NCBI GenBank assembly: GCA_964019415.1
Contig: OZ025875.1
Span: 402,001-466,000 of the forward strand
Length of the DNA stretch: 64,000 nt
Direction: 5' to 3'
Source of the DNA: Ianthella basta
Lineage: Eukaryota; Porifera; Demospongiae; Verongiida; Ianthellidae
Below, one piece after another: positions 1 through 12,452 of the stretch. The notes beneath the pieces are model-generated. The model ran no database searches and had not been told where the DNA came from. It worked only from the letters and a program-made list of their open reading frames with translations. Made by a program: the position numbers and the translations under genes. Positions within the stretch are counted from its first letter, which is position 1; the number at the start of each line of letters is the position of its first letter.

Positions 1-902
1 AAGGAGACAGCAGAACAGAATGAAGGGAAGGGAGCAGGTGAGGCAAGGGATGAGGCTTGCTGCGATTAATATACATCCAATAGACCAGTTGCGTGTAACT
101 CAGGAAAGTTGTGGTTAAGGTGATAAATTGCACATGACGTCATCGCTGGTGGCAGCTTAACACATTGAAAAGATAGGAAAAAAGGTGTTGCATTGGAAAC
201 CTCGAGCGCTTCGTGCCAAGTGTTCCCATTTAGATGGCCCAATTTAGATGGTTGCACGAATATGCACCTGACGGTCGTTGATTAAAGTTGCTGAAGCATA
301 CGGTTGCCGAGATTGAGACTCGTGAAGGGGGATTCACCAACATGAGTGATCAGAATGTGGTGAATGAGACGAGACTTCTTGATGTGATTTCGGCGAAAGC
401 ACCACAGCAGGCACCGAGATGGAGACGTCTGGAGTGGTACTATACGGCGAGTAACGGCTAATAAGGCTATGACCCGCACCCTTGCTTTACCATCGCTACA
501 TGTAGCTAACCTTGTTACTTTGTAGGTGGTAGTTCAACTAGAAGCTATTCTGTGTCCAGAAGTGTCGTAAATCTGTCGAGAAGACTCGTTTGCCACATTC
601 TTGCCGGCAAGTCACCTTTCACGAGTCTCAATCTCAGCGAGCGTAAGCTGTATCAACCTCAATCAATGACCGTCACGTGCGTATTCGTGCGAACCATTCA
701 GCCAAGCCATCTAAATGGGAACATTCGGCACGAAGCGCACGAGGCTGCCGGTGCAACACCTTTTTGCCTATCTTTTCGATGTATTAAACTGCCACCAGTA
801 ATGACATCATATGCAATTATGACATACTGCATTCCTTAACACTTATACGCAACTGGTCTATTGAAGGAGCTGTGACTATATACATTACAGTGTACACTAT
901 CA

Positions 903-949
<47 letters not shown>

Positions 950-3900
950 ACACACACACACACACACACACCGGCTTCTCTCCAGCTTCACTGGTAGGAT
1001 CAATGCTGGGCACAGTAGCAAACAATTTGAACAACCGTGCTGCCGCCAATTTGGCCTTGTCCAGATCACCAGCAGAGGAGGCAGCCCGGCCCAGCGAAAG
1101 GGAGGTCACCACTACAGCAATGAACACCCTGAGGGAAGGAAGGGGAGGTGACGGGGGCAGGTAGCACTTCACTCAATAAATAGCCCTGTGCAAGCCTGAC
1201 AGCATACTCAGAACCATAACGCTGTGCACATACAACGTAAATTGCCTTCTTCCGCTCCTTCCATTTGTTTTATCCCCTCCCCTCCTCCCTCCCTCTTCCT
1301 CTCAGTCCTACCAGGCCCTCCCTCCTCCACTCTCTCTGACTCTGCTCACTTTTTATGCTCTCTCCTCAAACTCTCTCCTTCCTTTACTCCCTGTACTTCC
1401 TCTTCCCCCCCCCCCCCCCCCCCCTCCTTCCTCACTCACCTGTACACATTGTCATAAGTGGCTAGTCTCTGTGTCATCAACCAAGCTCCAAACACATAGC
1501 CGACTGTGTACATTACGTAGGTAACGGATTGCACAAGACCTGCCACAACACCTTGCATCAACACTCCGACAATGGACCACCTGCCGAGTTGATGTAGGAG
1601 GTACTAGGGCTGTGCTGGTGTGGTGTGTGTGCTAGTGTGACAGAGTGAGTGTGCTGGTGTGCTGGTATGGACTGTGCTAGTGTGACAGAGTGAGTGTGCT
1701 GGTGTGCTGGTATGGAGTGTGCCAGTGTGACAGAGTGAGTGTGCTGGTGTGCTGGTATGGAGTGTGATAGTGCGACAGAGTGAGTGTGCTGGTGTGCTGG
1801 TATGGAGTGTGCCAGTGTGACAGAGTGAGTGTGCTGGTGTGCTGGTATGGAGTGTGATAGTGTGACAGAGTGAGTGTGCTGGTGTGCTGGTATGGAGTGT
1901 GATAGTGTGACAGAGTGAGTGTGCTGGTGTGCTGGTATGGAGTGTGCCAGTGTGACAGAGTGAGTGTGCTGGTGTGCTGGTATGGAGTGTGATAGTGTGA
2001 CAGAGTGAGTGTGCTGGTGTGCTGGTATGGAGTGTGATAGTGTGACAGAGTGAGTGTGCTGGTGTGCTGGTATGGAGTGTGTGCCAGTGTGACAGAGTGA
2101 GTGTGCTGGTGTGCTGGTATGGAGTGTGATAGTGTGACAGAGTGAGTGTGCTGGTGTGCTGGTATGGAGTGTGTGCTAGTGTGATGGAGTGAGTGTGCTG
2201 GTGTGCTGGTATGGAGTGTGCTAGTGTGACAGTGAGTGTGCTGGTGTGCTGGTATGGTGTGTGCTAGTGTGACAGAGTGAGTGTGCTGGTGTGCTGGTAT
2301 GGAGTGTGTGCTGGTTAACACTCACTTGACAGGGCTCCTGAGGACATCGTAGTAGGATGCAATGCATCTTTCCTCCAGTCCAAAGGCATGTACAGTGCGA
2401 ATGTTCTCAATAGACTCAGTTGAGATCTGCCCAGTGCTCTCAAAGCGATCTTTGTTCTTCATTTCCTGTCCCCTCTGTAGGCGTACTTGGAAGTACTGAG
2501 CGATGACCACAAATGGCATGAGCGCCATAATCACCAGTGACAAATGCCAGGCAGCCTCAAATGCTACAATGATGGCAACCAAAATACCAGACACCACCTG
2601 CATGATGGTGCCCAAGCGGAGCCCAGTGGCCTAGAGGAGGGGAAGGAAGGGAGCAAGAATTGACAGCATGATGCACCTCGATGTCTGCTACTCCAAGGTA
2701 GACTGCAGCAACTTACCCCCTTCACTTCGGTTGCATCCACTGCCAGCCGAGCAGTGAGGGCACCAGGGGCATTTTTCCGGTCATCAAACCACACTATGTC
2801 CTGTTTGATCATGGATTTGAATGCTCTGAAACGCAGCCTCTTTGTCAGTCGCTCGCCAGCTACCCCAAGGGTGAACGCCTGAATAAACTGGAAGGCGCCA
2901 GCACCAATTGCAATGCCAAGGAAGGCAAGGGCGTACACCAAGCCCCCATTCAGGACAACATCACGATCGGTGCTACCAAAACTCTGTGTGGGGTGGGAGG
3001 GAGAGGGAGGGTGTTGATGGAGGTTAGAGGAGCACTGTCAATAATCAACACATGATATAACTTCCTTCAGAGGGCGAACTAATGTACCTCAAGAGCGCCC
3101 GAGAAGACCACAGCCAAAGTAGGGAAGAGTGCTCCAATGACAGCAGCGGCTAGCACTCCTGGGATCACCAAGTACAGGTCGGGCAGGTTCAGCTTGATCA
3201 GCTCTAACCAAGGAACCGAGGGCAGGTCCTCGTCACCCTCCTCCTTCTTCTGAAAGCGAATCTTGCTCATGAAGCGAGACATGCCCATGGGCTTGTGCCT
3301 TTGAGCCGGACCACCGTCCCCAGGCCCCTCCCCCTTGTACTCAAGCATAGGTGTGCTTGGGTCTTCATCTTGTGCAGCCACTTGTTCCTGTGACTAGGGG
3401 AGGGGGAGGAGAGCACATCAACACAGGACTGCCTTCACTCAGGCACTCGGTAAGACTCATTGCAAATCTTACTTGCTCTTCTTGAATACCACGCTCATTC
3501 GGTGAGTAGGGGGTTGACCCTGAGGGAGTGTAGCGGACGTTGCCAGGAGTATAAGGGGTGGACCCTGTGGGGCTGAAGGGGGTGCGACCAGGAGTGTAAG
3601 GTGTGGTCGGTGTGCCAGCACTGCGAGACCCTTTCCTCTTGCGGAGCTTCTTCAGTGAGAGCTTCTTCGGTCTCTCCAGGGCTGCCTTGAAGCCAGCAAG
3701 TTCATCTGTGGAAGGAGAACAGGAACATAAAGAGCACAGCCCTGATAAAGGCCATCATAAAACATCTATTTTCCATCTTGCTACCCTTGCCCATTTGCAA
3801 GAGACCTCAACTGACGTGGAGTTAGGAATAAAGGCTGTTTCTTTTACAGATGAAGAGAGTGAGCCAATGTTGGAAAGCAAACAACTCCATTATTGATATC

Positions 3901-6900
3901 CCTTGTATCTGATTGGTAATTAGTCACATTACTACACAGCTTACACTCACTCAACCCTCCACATGCCCTTCCCTCCCCCCTCCCCTGCAGCACTCACCGT
4001 CAGACTGCTCTGCTTCCTGCTCTGTCGTCTGTGCTGTCACAAGCTCACAGTACAGACCGTTTTGCCTCATCAGCTCACTGTGTGTGCCCTGCTCCACCAC
4101 CTGGCCTCCTTTAATGCCAGCAATCACATTGGCTGTCCGAATGGTTGACAGGCGGTGGGCAATCACAATGGTGGTGCGACCCCTACGAGCCTGGTGAGGG
4201 AGGGTGGAGACAGGTCAGTCCATCCATGCATCCCTACCCTAACTCTAACCCATGATGTGTTTGTGGGTGTACCTTGTCAAGGGCAGCTTGTACAATTGCT
4301 TCACTCTCGTTGTCCAGAGCAGAAGTGGCTTCATCCAGGAGAAGGATCTTGGGGTCCCTCACTAGAGCTCGGGCAATGGCAATGCGCTGCTTCTGTCCTC
4401 CAGACATCTGGGTGCCTCTGGACCCAACAAGAGTCTCGTACTTCTCTGGCAAAGACATGATAAAGTCGTGGGCGTTGGCTGCCTTGGCTGCTGCCTCAAT
4501 CTCCTCTCGGGTCACGCCCTCTCTTCCGTAGCGGATGTTCTCTGCAATGGTGGTGGCAAAGAGGTTTGGCTCCTGACTGACAATTCCTATTCGCTCTCTC
4601 AGCCACTTGAGGTTGTAGTCCCGCATGTCCCTTCCGTCAATTAGGATCTGGCCGTCGTTGGGGTCATAGAACCTCTGCAGCAGCTGGATCACTGTGCTCT
4701 TGCCACACCCACTGGGGCCCACTAATGCAAGGGTTTGCCCCACACTGGCAGTGAAGTTGAGGCTAGTCAAGATCTAGTGGAATGAGAGAGGATGAGGCCT
4801 AGAAGTGTGTTGTGTGCGTGTGTAGTGTGGCATGTAGCAACACACCTCCACCTCTGGTCTGGCAGGGTAGTTGAACCGAACTCCTCTGAACTCAATGTTT
4901 CCGTTCAACTCCTTAGGCTTCTCCCCACCCTCCCTGCGAGAATCAATCTGTGGAACCTGGAGGACAGAGCAGAGCAGGTGGAGACAAACTACATTTTATG
5001 TGGGTGCAGAGCATGCTATGGTCATGTGACACATGGCAGTCATGTGGCAATACAATGTTAACATTTTATTCAATTTTTATGGAAAGGTTAACCATTCTAC
5101 GATCTGTCTGTTTTGTTCTGTTTTAGAATATCGTATAGCGAGCAAGATTTAATGTTTGCAATTTTCGTGATTTGACCAAATTTGCAAAATTTTCCTTCGC
5201 AAAATTTCTCCCCTATCATTATAATTTAATGCTAACGTCACAATAAGATGGCCACCACATAGCACAGAAATGATTTATCCATTTAAGTGCCATGTTACTG
5301 TACTGTGCGTGAAAATTCCCTTCAACTAAGTAGTTTGCCTGCCAAAGAGATCTTCTGGAAGTTCAAAATCGCGCAATTAAAACCATGAAATGTTTGGCCA
5401 AAATGTTTGAACAAATCATAAAATTTCCTTCCGCGAAATTTTCCCACTATACGGTGTAACAGTTGCGAGACAAAATGGTTCGGGGCACAGTACGAAATAA
5501 TAAGGAACAGTCCAAAGGGATTTGCATGCACTTCTAGTGTTGAACATGGTGCAGAGCTGAACAGCAGCAGCCCAACCATTTGAAATCGTGTCCCCCACCT
5601 GTGCCCGATGTGTTCATAGTCGCTTCATCTACTGGACGCCGAATCGTCACTACACACTTTCAAGATAAAATGTTAATGCTATATTGTCACACTGTAGCAG
5701 CCATGTGACATCCTGTGATGGTCATGTGACTTTCATGTGATAGTCATGTGATAAACAGGTCATGTGTCCTCACCCTATCAATAGCTTTGTAAATGAATGA
5801 AGCAGCCCCCATTGCAGAGGCAAAAGTGTCTAGTTCTGGCAGTGCGTTCCCCAAGGAGAAGGTCCCAATGAGCACAGACAGGAACACGGTCACAATATCA
5901 CCTGCCATGTTCTCACAGTTCGCAATGAGGACAGAACCGTAGCTGCAAAGGAGGAATGGGTAGCAGTGTAGATGTTTGGCATGTCTCTTTGCACAACCAC
6001 AACCTCACTAGACTTACCCAAAGGCCAATGCATAGCCAGAAAACAAGACAAGGTAAAGCAGGCCAAGCAGTGCAGCCTCCAGGAAGGACTTGAAGATGCC
6101 AACCCTGCGGGCCCGGACCAACTCCTTGCCGTACCTGCAAACAGAAGTGAAATACACAGGAGTCATTGACAGCCACCACCAATGCAAGTTACAGTAGCCA
6201 CCACCACATGTGTCAGTAGAGTATCTATAAGCCCGAACTTTCTTTTTTATGCAAATGTCTTATATTCATTGCTATTCATTCTGTGAAGTGAGAAACGTCA
6301 CTGTTACGGAACCAGTCCTTTTTTAAGACGGTTAAGAGGCAAAGCAAAAACATAGATAAGTGCAGAAACGTACCATCTAACTTTTCCATGCGGGGGATTT
6401 TTGTAAACCAACCAGTCACAAAGTTACATCAGTGCAACTGAATATTTCACACACGTTCATGCACTGCACACGCTGCAACTTTACACAGAGACCCAATGCA
6501 AAAATCTCACACATGGGATCACTAGATCGTATCTTTTACTTGCCAATTTAGCTTTCAGCGCACAATTATCCTTCATACAAAAGTCTGGTAAGCGATTTAG
6601 TGGCCGTACTCGTCACCTGGCTGCCAAGCAGCCAAGGTCGCATGACAATATCATGACCTGCCATATAAACAGAAGCAAGAGATGCCAAGCATATGACATC
6701 ATTCAACGTTCGCTGAGTTCGAAGTGCGAGATACCTTTGTAGAAGGGTTGAAACATTGATCCCCTGGCAGTTTGAGATGAAGAAGACAGCTCTGTTTTCC
6801 TCTGACAAAAACTCATTCTTGTCCTCTGAAATTTTGTTTCTTGCCACTGCCAGATATGATGTTCGATTTCTCAAGCATCTCAAATCACACACACACATCA

Positions 6901-9900
6901 CATGCAGTACAGACGTAGTCATGGCAACAGAAGAAATTCACACCTCAAGGTGCGAATACCTCAAGGTTCACGTTGTGTAAACGGACTGGACATGTCCCAC
7001 TGCACTGGCGTTCAGGCTATAACAGAAGAGGACGCTGAACACCCTCCCTACTACCCTACCCAACTGACACTCGTCTGCCTACCGCTGCCCCACCTCCCTC
7101 CCCGCCCACCTCTCCACTGCCTTGTCCTCCCCCCCAAAGGCGGCCACTGTCCTGATGGCAGAGAGAACCTCATCGGCAATGGCTCCTGCAGTAGCATAGT
7201 TCTTCTGCTCAAATTTGACCAGCTGGGCAACAATCTGCAAAATTAGTTCATAGCAGGAGCACTAAGATGAATCATCAAGAACAATCACTGATGGACTGAT
7301 CAACCATTTCACATCAGCCTATCAATCAGTGGTAACGCAAACAGATGATCATCTCACCGTAGTAAGAATCACAGCAAGCACCAACAAGAGAGGTACGATG
7401 GAGATGATGACAAGAGTCAGCTTCCAACCTGTCACAAACCCCACAAGATAGCCAAGGAGGAAAGTTGTGAAGTACTGCAGGAAGATACCGATCTTCTCTC
7501 CAATCCCGCTCTGTATCCTCTCAACATCACTGCAAACAGAGGCCAAGGGTAGAGGCAACACACAGCAAGGGACAGAGCTATAAACAGAAACATTATTACA
7601 TCAGTTTGCTGTCATCATGGTAACACATGGGCTGATGCATGGCTGATATCAGTGTGTGTGTGTAACACATCAAATGGGACGCTTGCAATAACACTGTTTT
7701 GCACTTTGAAATCCTGGTCATTTACGAATCGCGAATTGCAACAACTGTTAAAGGTTTAACATATATTAACCACATCTAGCAACTCTTCTTACATATCATG
7801 CGGCTCCCTTTCCTAAGAAACTGTGTTAAACAGGTCCCCGATAATGACAGTTTGCACTGCTTGGTGTGGCCATTTTCCCTTGTACGATGCTGGTAGGGCT
7901 TCTAGTCTCTTTTACAGGAAGCACATCACTCATAGTACGAAAGCATTTCCTGTAATGTTACAGGAAATAGGCCAACCAGGAAACCACTGCACCAGGAAAA
8001 CATTGTGCGATCCCACAAGCCATCTCCTTGCTCTGGAAACTTCAAAAGAAGTTTCCACAGCAAAGAGACAGAGAGCCTGGAGTTTCTTCAGTGTTCTTCC
8101 CCCGCTGTATGAATATCGTTATGTAGGGCAAAACGTGCTATGCACATGATTTGTGGTTAACCACAAATCATTTTTATGGCATTTTTTCCTATGAATGTTT
8201 AGGTCTGATACTTAGGTGCACCCACCACCTTATTTGGTGGTGGGTGTGGCTATGCTATAACTTCATACTTGTTGAAGTGAGGGCTTCTCAGCTGGCTCAG
8301 GCATCAGTAAGGGTTGGTTCTCTAATACCAGCTTCAAGCGTGAAGCTGGTATTAGAGAACCAACCCTTACTGATTCATATTTGTTTCTCCTATGAATTTG
8401 ATCTTTTCATATTTCATTGACATGACTTTGTCAGACCATTGTCATTTGATTGATTGTGCAATCTATTATAATGAGACAATCAATAATTAAGTACAGGGGC
8501 GTCAGAACCATAGCGGCCTCAGTGGCCATGGCCGCCCCACTTTTAGTCAGTGCCTCCAAAAATTCTATTTATCTCCTTTATATAGCATTCTGAATCTTAC
8601 CTGAGACAACAGGACTGCAAATGCCTTATTCAATTTTGCCGACTATAACCTCAATTTTCTCGATTGCACAATCAGTGACGTAGACAGGGTTAGCGGAATC
8701 GTGTAAAACAGCCAAAATTTGTGGACTGCCCATCCACATGCAGCTAGCGAATGAAAAGGACAGCATTCAGTTGCAATGGCCACCTCCTCTTCAAATTCAG
8801 AAGCACAAAGCAGCAGTACTTGAGCCGCTGCACTTCAAAAGTGCTTCCGACACCCCTGAAGTACACTGAAGTCCTAGTTGCCCCCAAGAAAACTGGAATC
8901 ATTTCTGACCAGAAAGCCCTGGAGATACCAAACCTGCTACATAGCAAGACAATGCATTTACCCATGCTCTAACGGCAGCTACTAAAGATAGCAGTAAATC
9001 TGGCTATGTGAGAGCGCTGTCAGTAATACTCAAACGAAAAGCGCCGCATTTACTTAGTAATTGCGTGTATCTGTAATCACTGCCGTGCAGTTGAGATGCA
9101 CATCGTAGCCTTCCTGTACAAGCAACTGCAAACAAAACGAACATAGCGCAAAAATGGTTTCAATTGCAACACCTCGATGATGACAGCGAGGGAGCAAAAT
9201 CTTGTCAGCGCAACACTTTAGAACAGTGATTGCTCATAGTTGCCGTCAGTACCATCTGTGAAGCTCTTCTACAATGTTTAGTCTGCCTGAGCAAGCAATT
9301 AAGACCTCAGCGCTTCCATGCATGTTCTTCCTAAAGACGAGTACAGTCATTACCTTACCTTCCGTGGTTCACTTCATAGCAGTATTAGGTGTTATACAAA
9401 CAACTAACCACAAATCAATTAAAATAAGGTGCTATGATAACATTGTGGGTGCGAACTATTAATTACTAACAATTCTTCTACCTTATATCTCTAAAAGTAT
9501 TGAATGTTTTTGAAAAGAAAAGGCATAATTTGAAAGGGGTCTAACTAGTGTACAAGTGGACCAAGAATGAAAGCAATCAAACAGGTCCCTGGAGCCGCAC
9601 CTACCACCTTAATATCCTCTCCACCACAGTGAAACGTCGGGACACACCCACACCACATGCACTCCAGGGTATATGCCCGCACCAGCACTCTTCACTGCAC
9701 ACTAGCACCCACACACTGCACACACCACTCACTCTGCCAGCCGTGTGGGTAGTGTTCCTGACTTTATTGTGTCATACCACGAGATGTCTTGGTACATGAG
9801 AGATGCAAAGAATCTTCGCCGAATCCTAAACCCTTGGCGGTAGGCAGCAGTGTTCCAGAAGGAACTCTGTGCATACCCAAGCAGAAGGGTCAGCACAGCT

Positions 9901-10705
9901 ATAGCCAGGTATATCAAGCTGTAGTAAGTCATAACCTCAAAGAAGGCATCGTCAAGTGGCTGCATGAAGGACATGCTCCCACTCTGCCTGTCAGCGGAGA
10001 TGATGTCTGCTCTCATATCAGAAGAGCAGTTCATCAGCAAAGACTGATTCTTACTCTGCAACGAAAATACCAGGACACCCAAATTATCGGTATAGCTGGC
10101 GGGGAGGGCAGAAGGAGTACCAAACAGAGCGTTACTCAAACCAGCCACAGTCGCCTCCAGTGGGTTCACTGGGTTGTCAATCGGCATAGTGGAGGAGTTT
10201 GAGACGGTTGGATTGCAGAAATGCCCGGCTTGGCCAGGTTCAAAGGCTGATGTCAGCGGTGTGCAGTTCTGTTGAGCGTAAAGGAGGCCAGGCACCAATT
10301 CTGTCGAGAGGAGCTCGTAGTTTATCATGTTGTCGAGGATGGTTCCAAAGAGGAGCATGTGACCCGGGAGGGCTGCACCAATTCCAATGGCACCAACGGT
10401 CCCTAAGAAGATGAGCAGCGCGTCCAGGGGATCGGCAAAGCGGAACTGCACGAGCAAGACAGAACGGATATGAGAACATGTTTTATGATGCTGACAGCAA
10501 GCTGTCAACTTACCATCTTCCATGGCGGAACGAGGTCTCCTCTTTCCTTCTTCTTTCCTTCGTCCTCGTCCACGCTTGACTCCTCCGAGCTGCTTCGGCG
10601 AGAGCCATTTGGTGAGCCTCCATCTTGGTCTTCTTCCGGCACAGACGGGCGCAATTCATTGGAGGCGTCGAGAGGCGCAGAGGATTCTAACGTCTTCTCG
10701 TCCAT
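1..10705 (-). CDS. ABCB-type (P-glycoprotein-like) full transporter, copy 1, 3' part outside window
   Basis: ATP-driven exporter of the ABCB/MDR type, expected in the plasma membrane. Fifteen coding exons are visible on the minus strand: 10514-10705, 9733-10445, 7358-7529, 7110-7234, 6018-6134, 5774-5942, 4846-4956, 4273-4773, 3998-4190, 3473-3705, 3088-3393, 2717-2983, 2326-2630, 1440-1580 and 972-1128. All junctions are GT-AG and keep frame. The order is an acidic N-terminus, TMD1 with a long, N-glycosylation-rich first extracellular loop, NBD1, a linker, then TMD2. NBD1 has an A-loop ([10 protein letters not shown]), Walker [10 protein letters not shown], signature MSGGQKQR, Walker [13 protein letters not shown] and an [10 protein letters not shown]-loop. 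NBD2 is absent because the window starts about 8 bp before the position of the next exon, judged from copy 2. The ATG at 10705 follows a TATA box. It is a tandem paralogue of the 14253-28133 gene. The family is certain; the exact ABCB orthologue is not. Confidence 0.93.
82..859. mobile_element. 778-bp foldback (long inverted repeat) element in an ABCB copy 1 intron
   Basis: The ends are AGACCAGTTGCG and its exact complement. The two arms (about 82-400 and 545-859) are imperfect inverted copies of each other over roughly 300 bp, with a short unmatched centre. It sits in the intron before the NBD2 exon. The paralogous intron of copy 2 (around 15,605-15,620) reads straight through the site, which makes AT a 2-bp target duplication. 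No protein-coding frame of note is present, so it is probably non-autonomous. Confidence 0.8.
902..971. repeat. CA/GT microsatellite starting at a splice donor
   Basis: A nearly pure dinucleotide run. On the transcribed (minus) strand it is (GT)n, and its first GT is the donor of ABCB copy 1 exon 15. Confidence 0.9.
1406..1424. repeat. Poly-C tract of about 19 bases
   Basis: A homopolymer C run a few bases from the exon 14 donor of ABCB copy 1. It lies in a generally C/T-rich intron end. Confidence 0.85.
1620..2312. repeat. 45-bp minisatellite, about 15 copies, in the exon 13/14 intron of ABCB copy 1
   Basis: The unit contains GTGCTGGTGTGCTGGTATGG followed by AGTGTG(AT/CC)AGTGTGACAG and AGTGAGT. 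Units alternate between GATAG and GCCAG variants. The equivalent intron of copy 2 (18745-18862) holds only about one degenerate unit. The minus-strand open frame across it (a His/Thr-rich 15-residue repeat) is an artefact of the period being divisible by three. Confidence 0.92.
5131..5456. mobile_element. MITE with CGTATAG ends in ABCB copy 1 intron 6
   Basis: The left end (TCGTATAGCGAGCAAGATTT) and the complement of the right end (CGTATAGTGGGAAAATTTCG) form imperfect terminal inverted repeats. The interior is rich in AAATTTGC/GCAAAATT blocks. The homologous intron of copy 2 (around 25,080) goes directly from the left flank to the right flank, so the insertion is specific to copy 1. The exact ends are uncertain by a few bases. 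Confidence 0.65.
6190..7050. other. Unassigned intronic sequence in ABCB copy 1 (intron 4)
   Basis: About 860 bp that copy 2 lacks at the same place (its intron is 25767-25927). I see no clear terminal repeats or protein domain. It is probably an insertion of unknown type. Confidence 0.4.
8146..8171. repeat. Perfect 26-bp palindrome
   Basis: ATGATTTGTGG-TTAA-CCACAAATCAT. It could extrude as a cruciform. No role is known. Confidence 0.85.
8277..8374. repeat. Dispersed repeat fragment ending in a 34-bp-arm hairpin
   Basis: Positions 8303-8336 pair exactly with 8341-8374 around an AGCG loop. The stretch 8277-8336 is almost identical to 13565-13623, so this is a head-to-head junction of two copies of the same interspersed repeat. 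Confidence 0.8.
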
Positions 10706-10756
10706 CGCAGTCGTATTAGTAAACAGGGCGCATGCCAGCCCAAAGAGCAGGTCTAG

Positions 10757-10804
10757 TATTTATACCTTGTGGGCTATTGCGCAATAGCCTGAAGTGCCCA
10801 CGTG
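10757..10804 (-). promoter_or_regulatory. Promoter block of ABCB copy 1: TATA box, C/EBP-like palindrome, E-box
   Basis: Read on the minus strand, TATAAATA lies at 10757-10764, about 52 bp upstream of the ATG. Further upstream are the perfect palindrome ATTGCGCAAT (10776-10785), which matches the classical C/EBP bZIP site, and CACGTG (10799-10804), an E-box. The same order and spacing recur upstream of copy 2. Function is inferred from that conservation. Confidence 0.6.
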
Positions 10805-12287
10805 CACTCACCTGCGTAGTCTGCACCAGCGCGTGGAAGGGGAACGGTTACATCACGGCGCAAATTGCATCACGTTGGTGTGTGGATAAAATGATGTCCT
10901 TTCTTTCCAACTTTTGATAGGATAAATTAAACGCCATTGATTCCTCACCCAGTATAGACTGAGTGAGGATCTAACCGCAAAGTCATGAATTCTATCACCC
11001 CGATTCGTGGTAGTATAATACGAGTTATTAGTGATCACATGTTGCGCAATGCCAGCCTCTGGTGCTGGTCCCTCCCCTTCACGCCCTGTGGGCACTTACG
11101 AATTAAACGGTCTAGCTCAGGGTCTAGCTAGCCAGACTAACTCTCCAGTGTACAGAAGGTGTCAATCATTGGCTATGATGAAATGAAAACATAGTCTGGC
11201 TTCACACAAAATTCTATTCACCTGGTAATTGACCCTGCGAATGTGACCTCATTGTACTGTACAATACCACACATAGTGATATCACATCCAGCCACAGCTT
11301 ACTTCCAGGTAGTTAGGCAGAGGTTTCACTGACTTCACCAGCCAAGGTGGAGTCAGTGAAACCTCCCAGGCAAAAAGGGTGATGAACACTTTGACAGCTG
11401 ACTTCTTATATGGCATAGCTTACAGTGTGACAACTAATGATGTGACAGCTTAGCTATGTTATGAGATACAACAAATAAAAATATAAGTATCAAAATAAAA
11501 TGAAATTAGATGAAAGGAGGTATGAAATTCTTGCTAACTAACAGTCAGGAAGTGATTGAACACTTTATTAGACTCTTGTACACAGGGGGAGGTTCTTATC
11601 TTTCTGTTGAGGGGGGATACATGGTTCTTTCTGGATCATCTGGAGGCAGGTTTTGTGCATGTCTCTTATAAGTAGCATGTTGGGGACAGGAGGAGGAGGC
11701 TCTCATCAGAGAGCCGTCCCTAATGCATAGCATCTCTACATGCAGTCACCAGAGGTCTTCAAGTCCCACAAGTCCGCACAGAGTTTGGAAGAAAAACCTT
11801 TGCCTTCCAGGGGGGAGGGGGGGCATAGATGGAATTCCCTACCATCCAATCCGAAGAACGTCCCCCAACCCTCCTCCTTCATCTCTGCTGCCAAGGTGTA
11901 TGCCTGCTGTCAAATGAACTCTAGTGCCTGACCATTCTTGAACTTCGTTATTTGCATGCTTACTTATGTAGATATTTCTATTATTTTAAATTAAATTATA
12001 ATTTATTACTCAGCCTACCTGGTGCCAATTAAAGTGACTATAACTAATTTTTGGTGTAGATATCTTATTTGGACACTGCTAACTGCACACATCACTTCTC
12101 AGACTGTGGGTAGCTGTTATATGGATTTGACCCGTTTCCCTAGCAACTTCCTTAATTGGCAAAAGAACAATTAACATTCACTCATGCTTCCCTTTGTTTC
12201 ACAAATTACCACTTATGACACCCTCAGTCGGGATGTGGCTGATTGATAAACACTCTGCACTCGGGGCACTTCGTGCCTTCGCTTATA

Positions 12288-12452
12288 CAGCTGATTTCAG
12301 AATGGCTGCCAAAATGGCAGAACGTCCAAGCGTGACGTCACTATTAGTTTTACTGCTTGCCATTGCATCACTCCTATTGTCCAGTATTGCCATTTGCTTG
12401 ACGTCATGCCATTTGCCTTTTGCCTTTTGGCCAACCATTCTGAAATCAGTTG
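12288..12452. mobile_element. Short MITE with CAGCTGATTTCAGAATGG ends
   Basis: The left end and the complement of the right end (CAACTGATTTCAGAATGG) match. TA flanks both sides, and TGACGTCA-type motifs lie just inside each arm. A partial relative sits at about 54,051-54,175. Confidence 0.65.

Larger units (their letters stand above)
7690..9610. other. About 1.9 kb of insertion-derived sequence in ABCB copy 1 intron 2
   Basis: Copy 2 lacks this block. It includes a perfect 26-bp palindrome (8146-8171) and a retroelement-like repeat that meets its own inverted copy (8277-8374). The remainder shows no recognisable gene. Short open frames in it carry no known domain. Confidence 0.5.

Noticed and set aside
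1..1128. ABCB copy 1 as a transporter lacking NBD2
   Set aside because: Alignment to copy 2 shows that the next exon would begin about 8 bp outside the window; the absence is an edge effect.
1677..2321. 214-codon His/Thr/Ser repeat frame
   Set aside because: Product of the 45-bp minisatellite period (divisible by three) within an ABCB intron.
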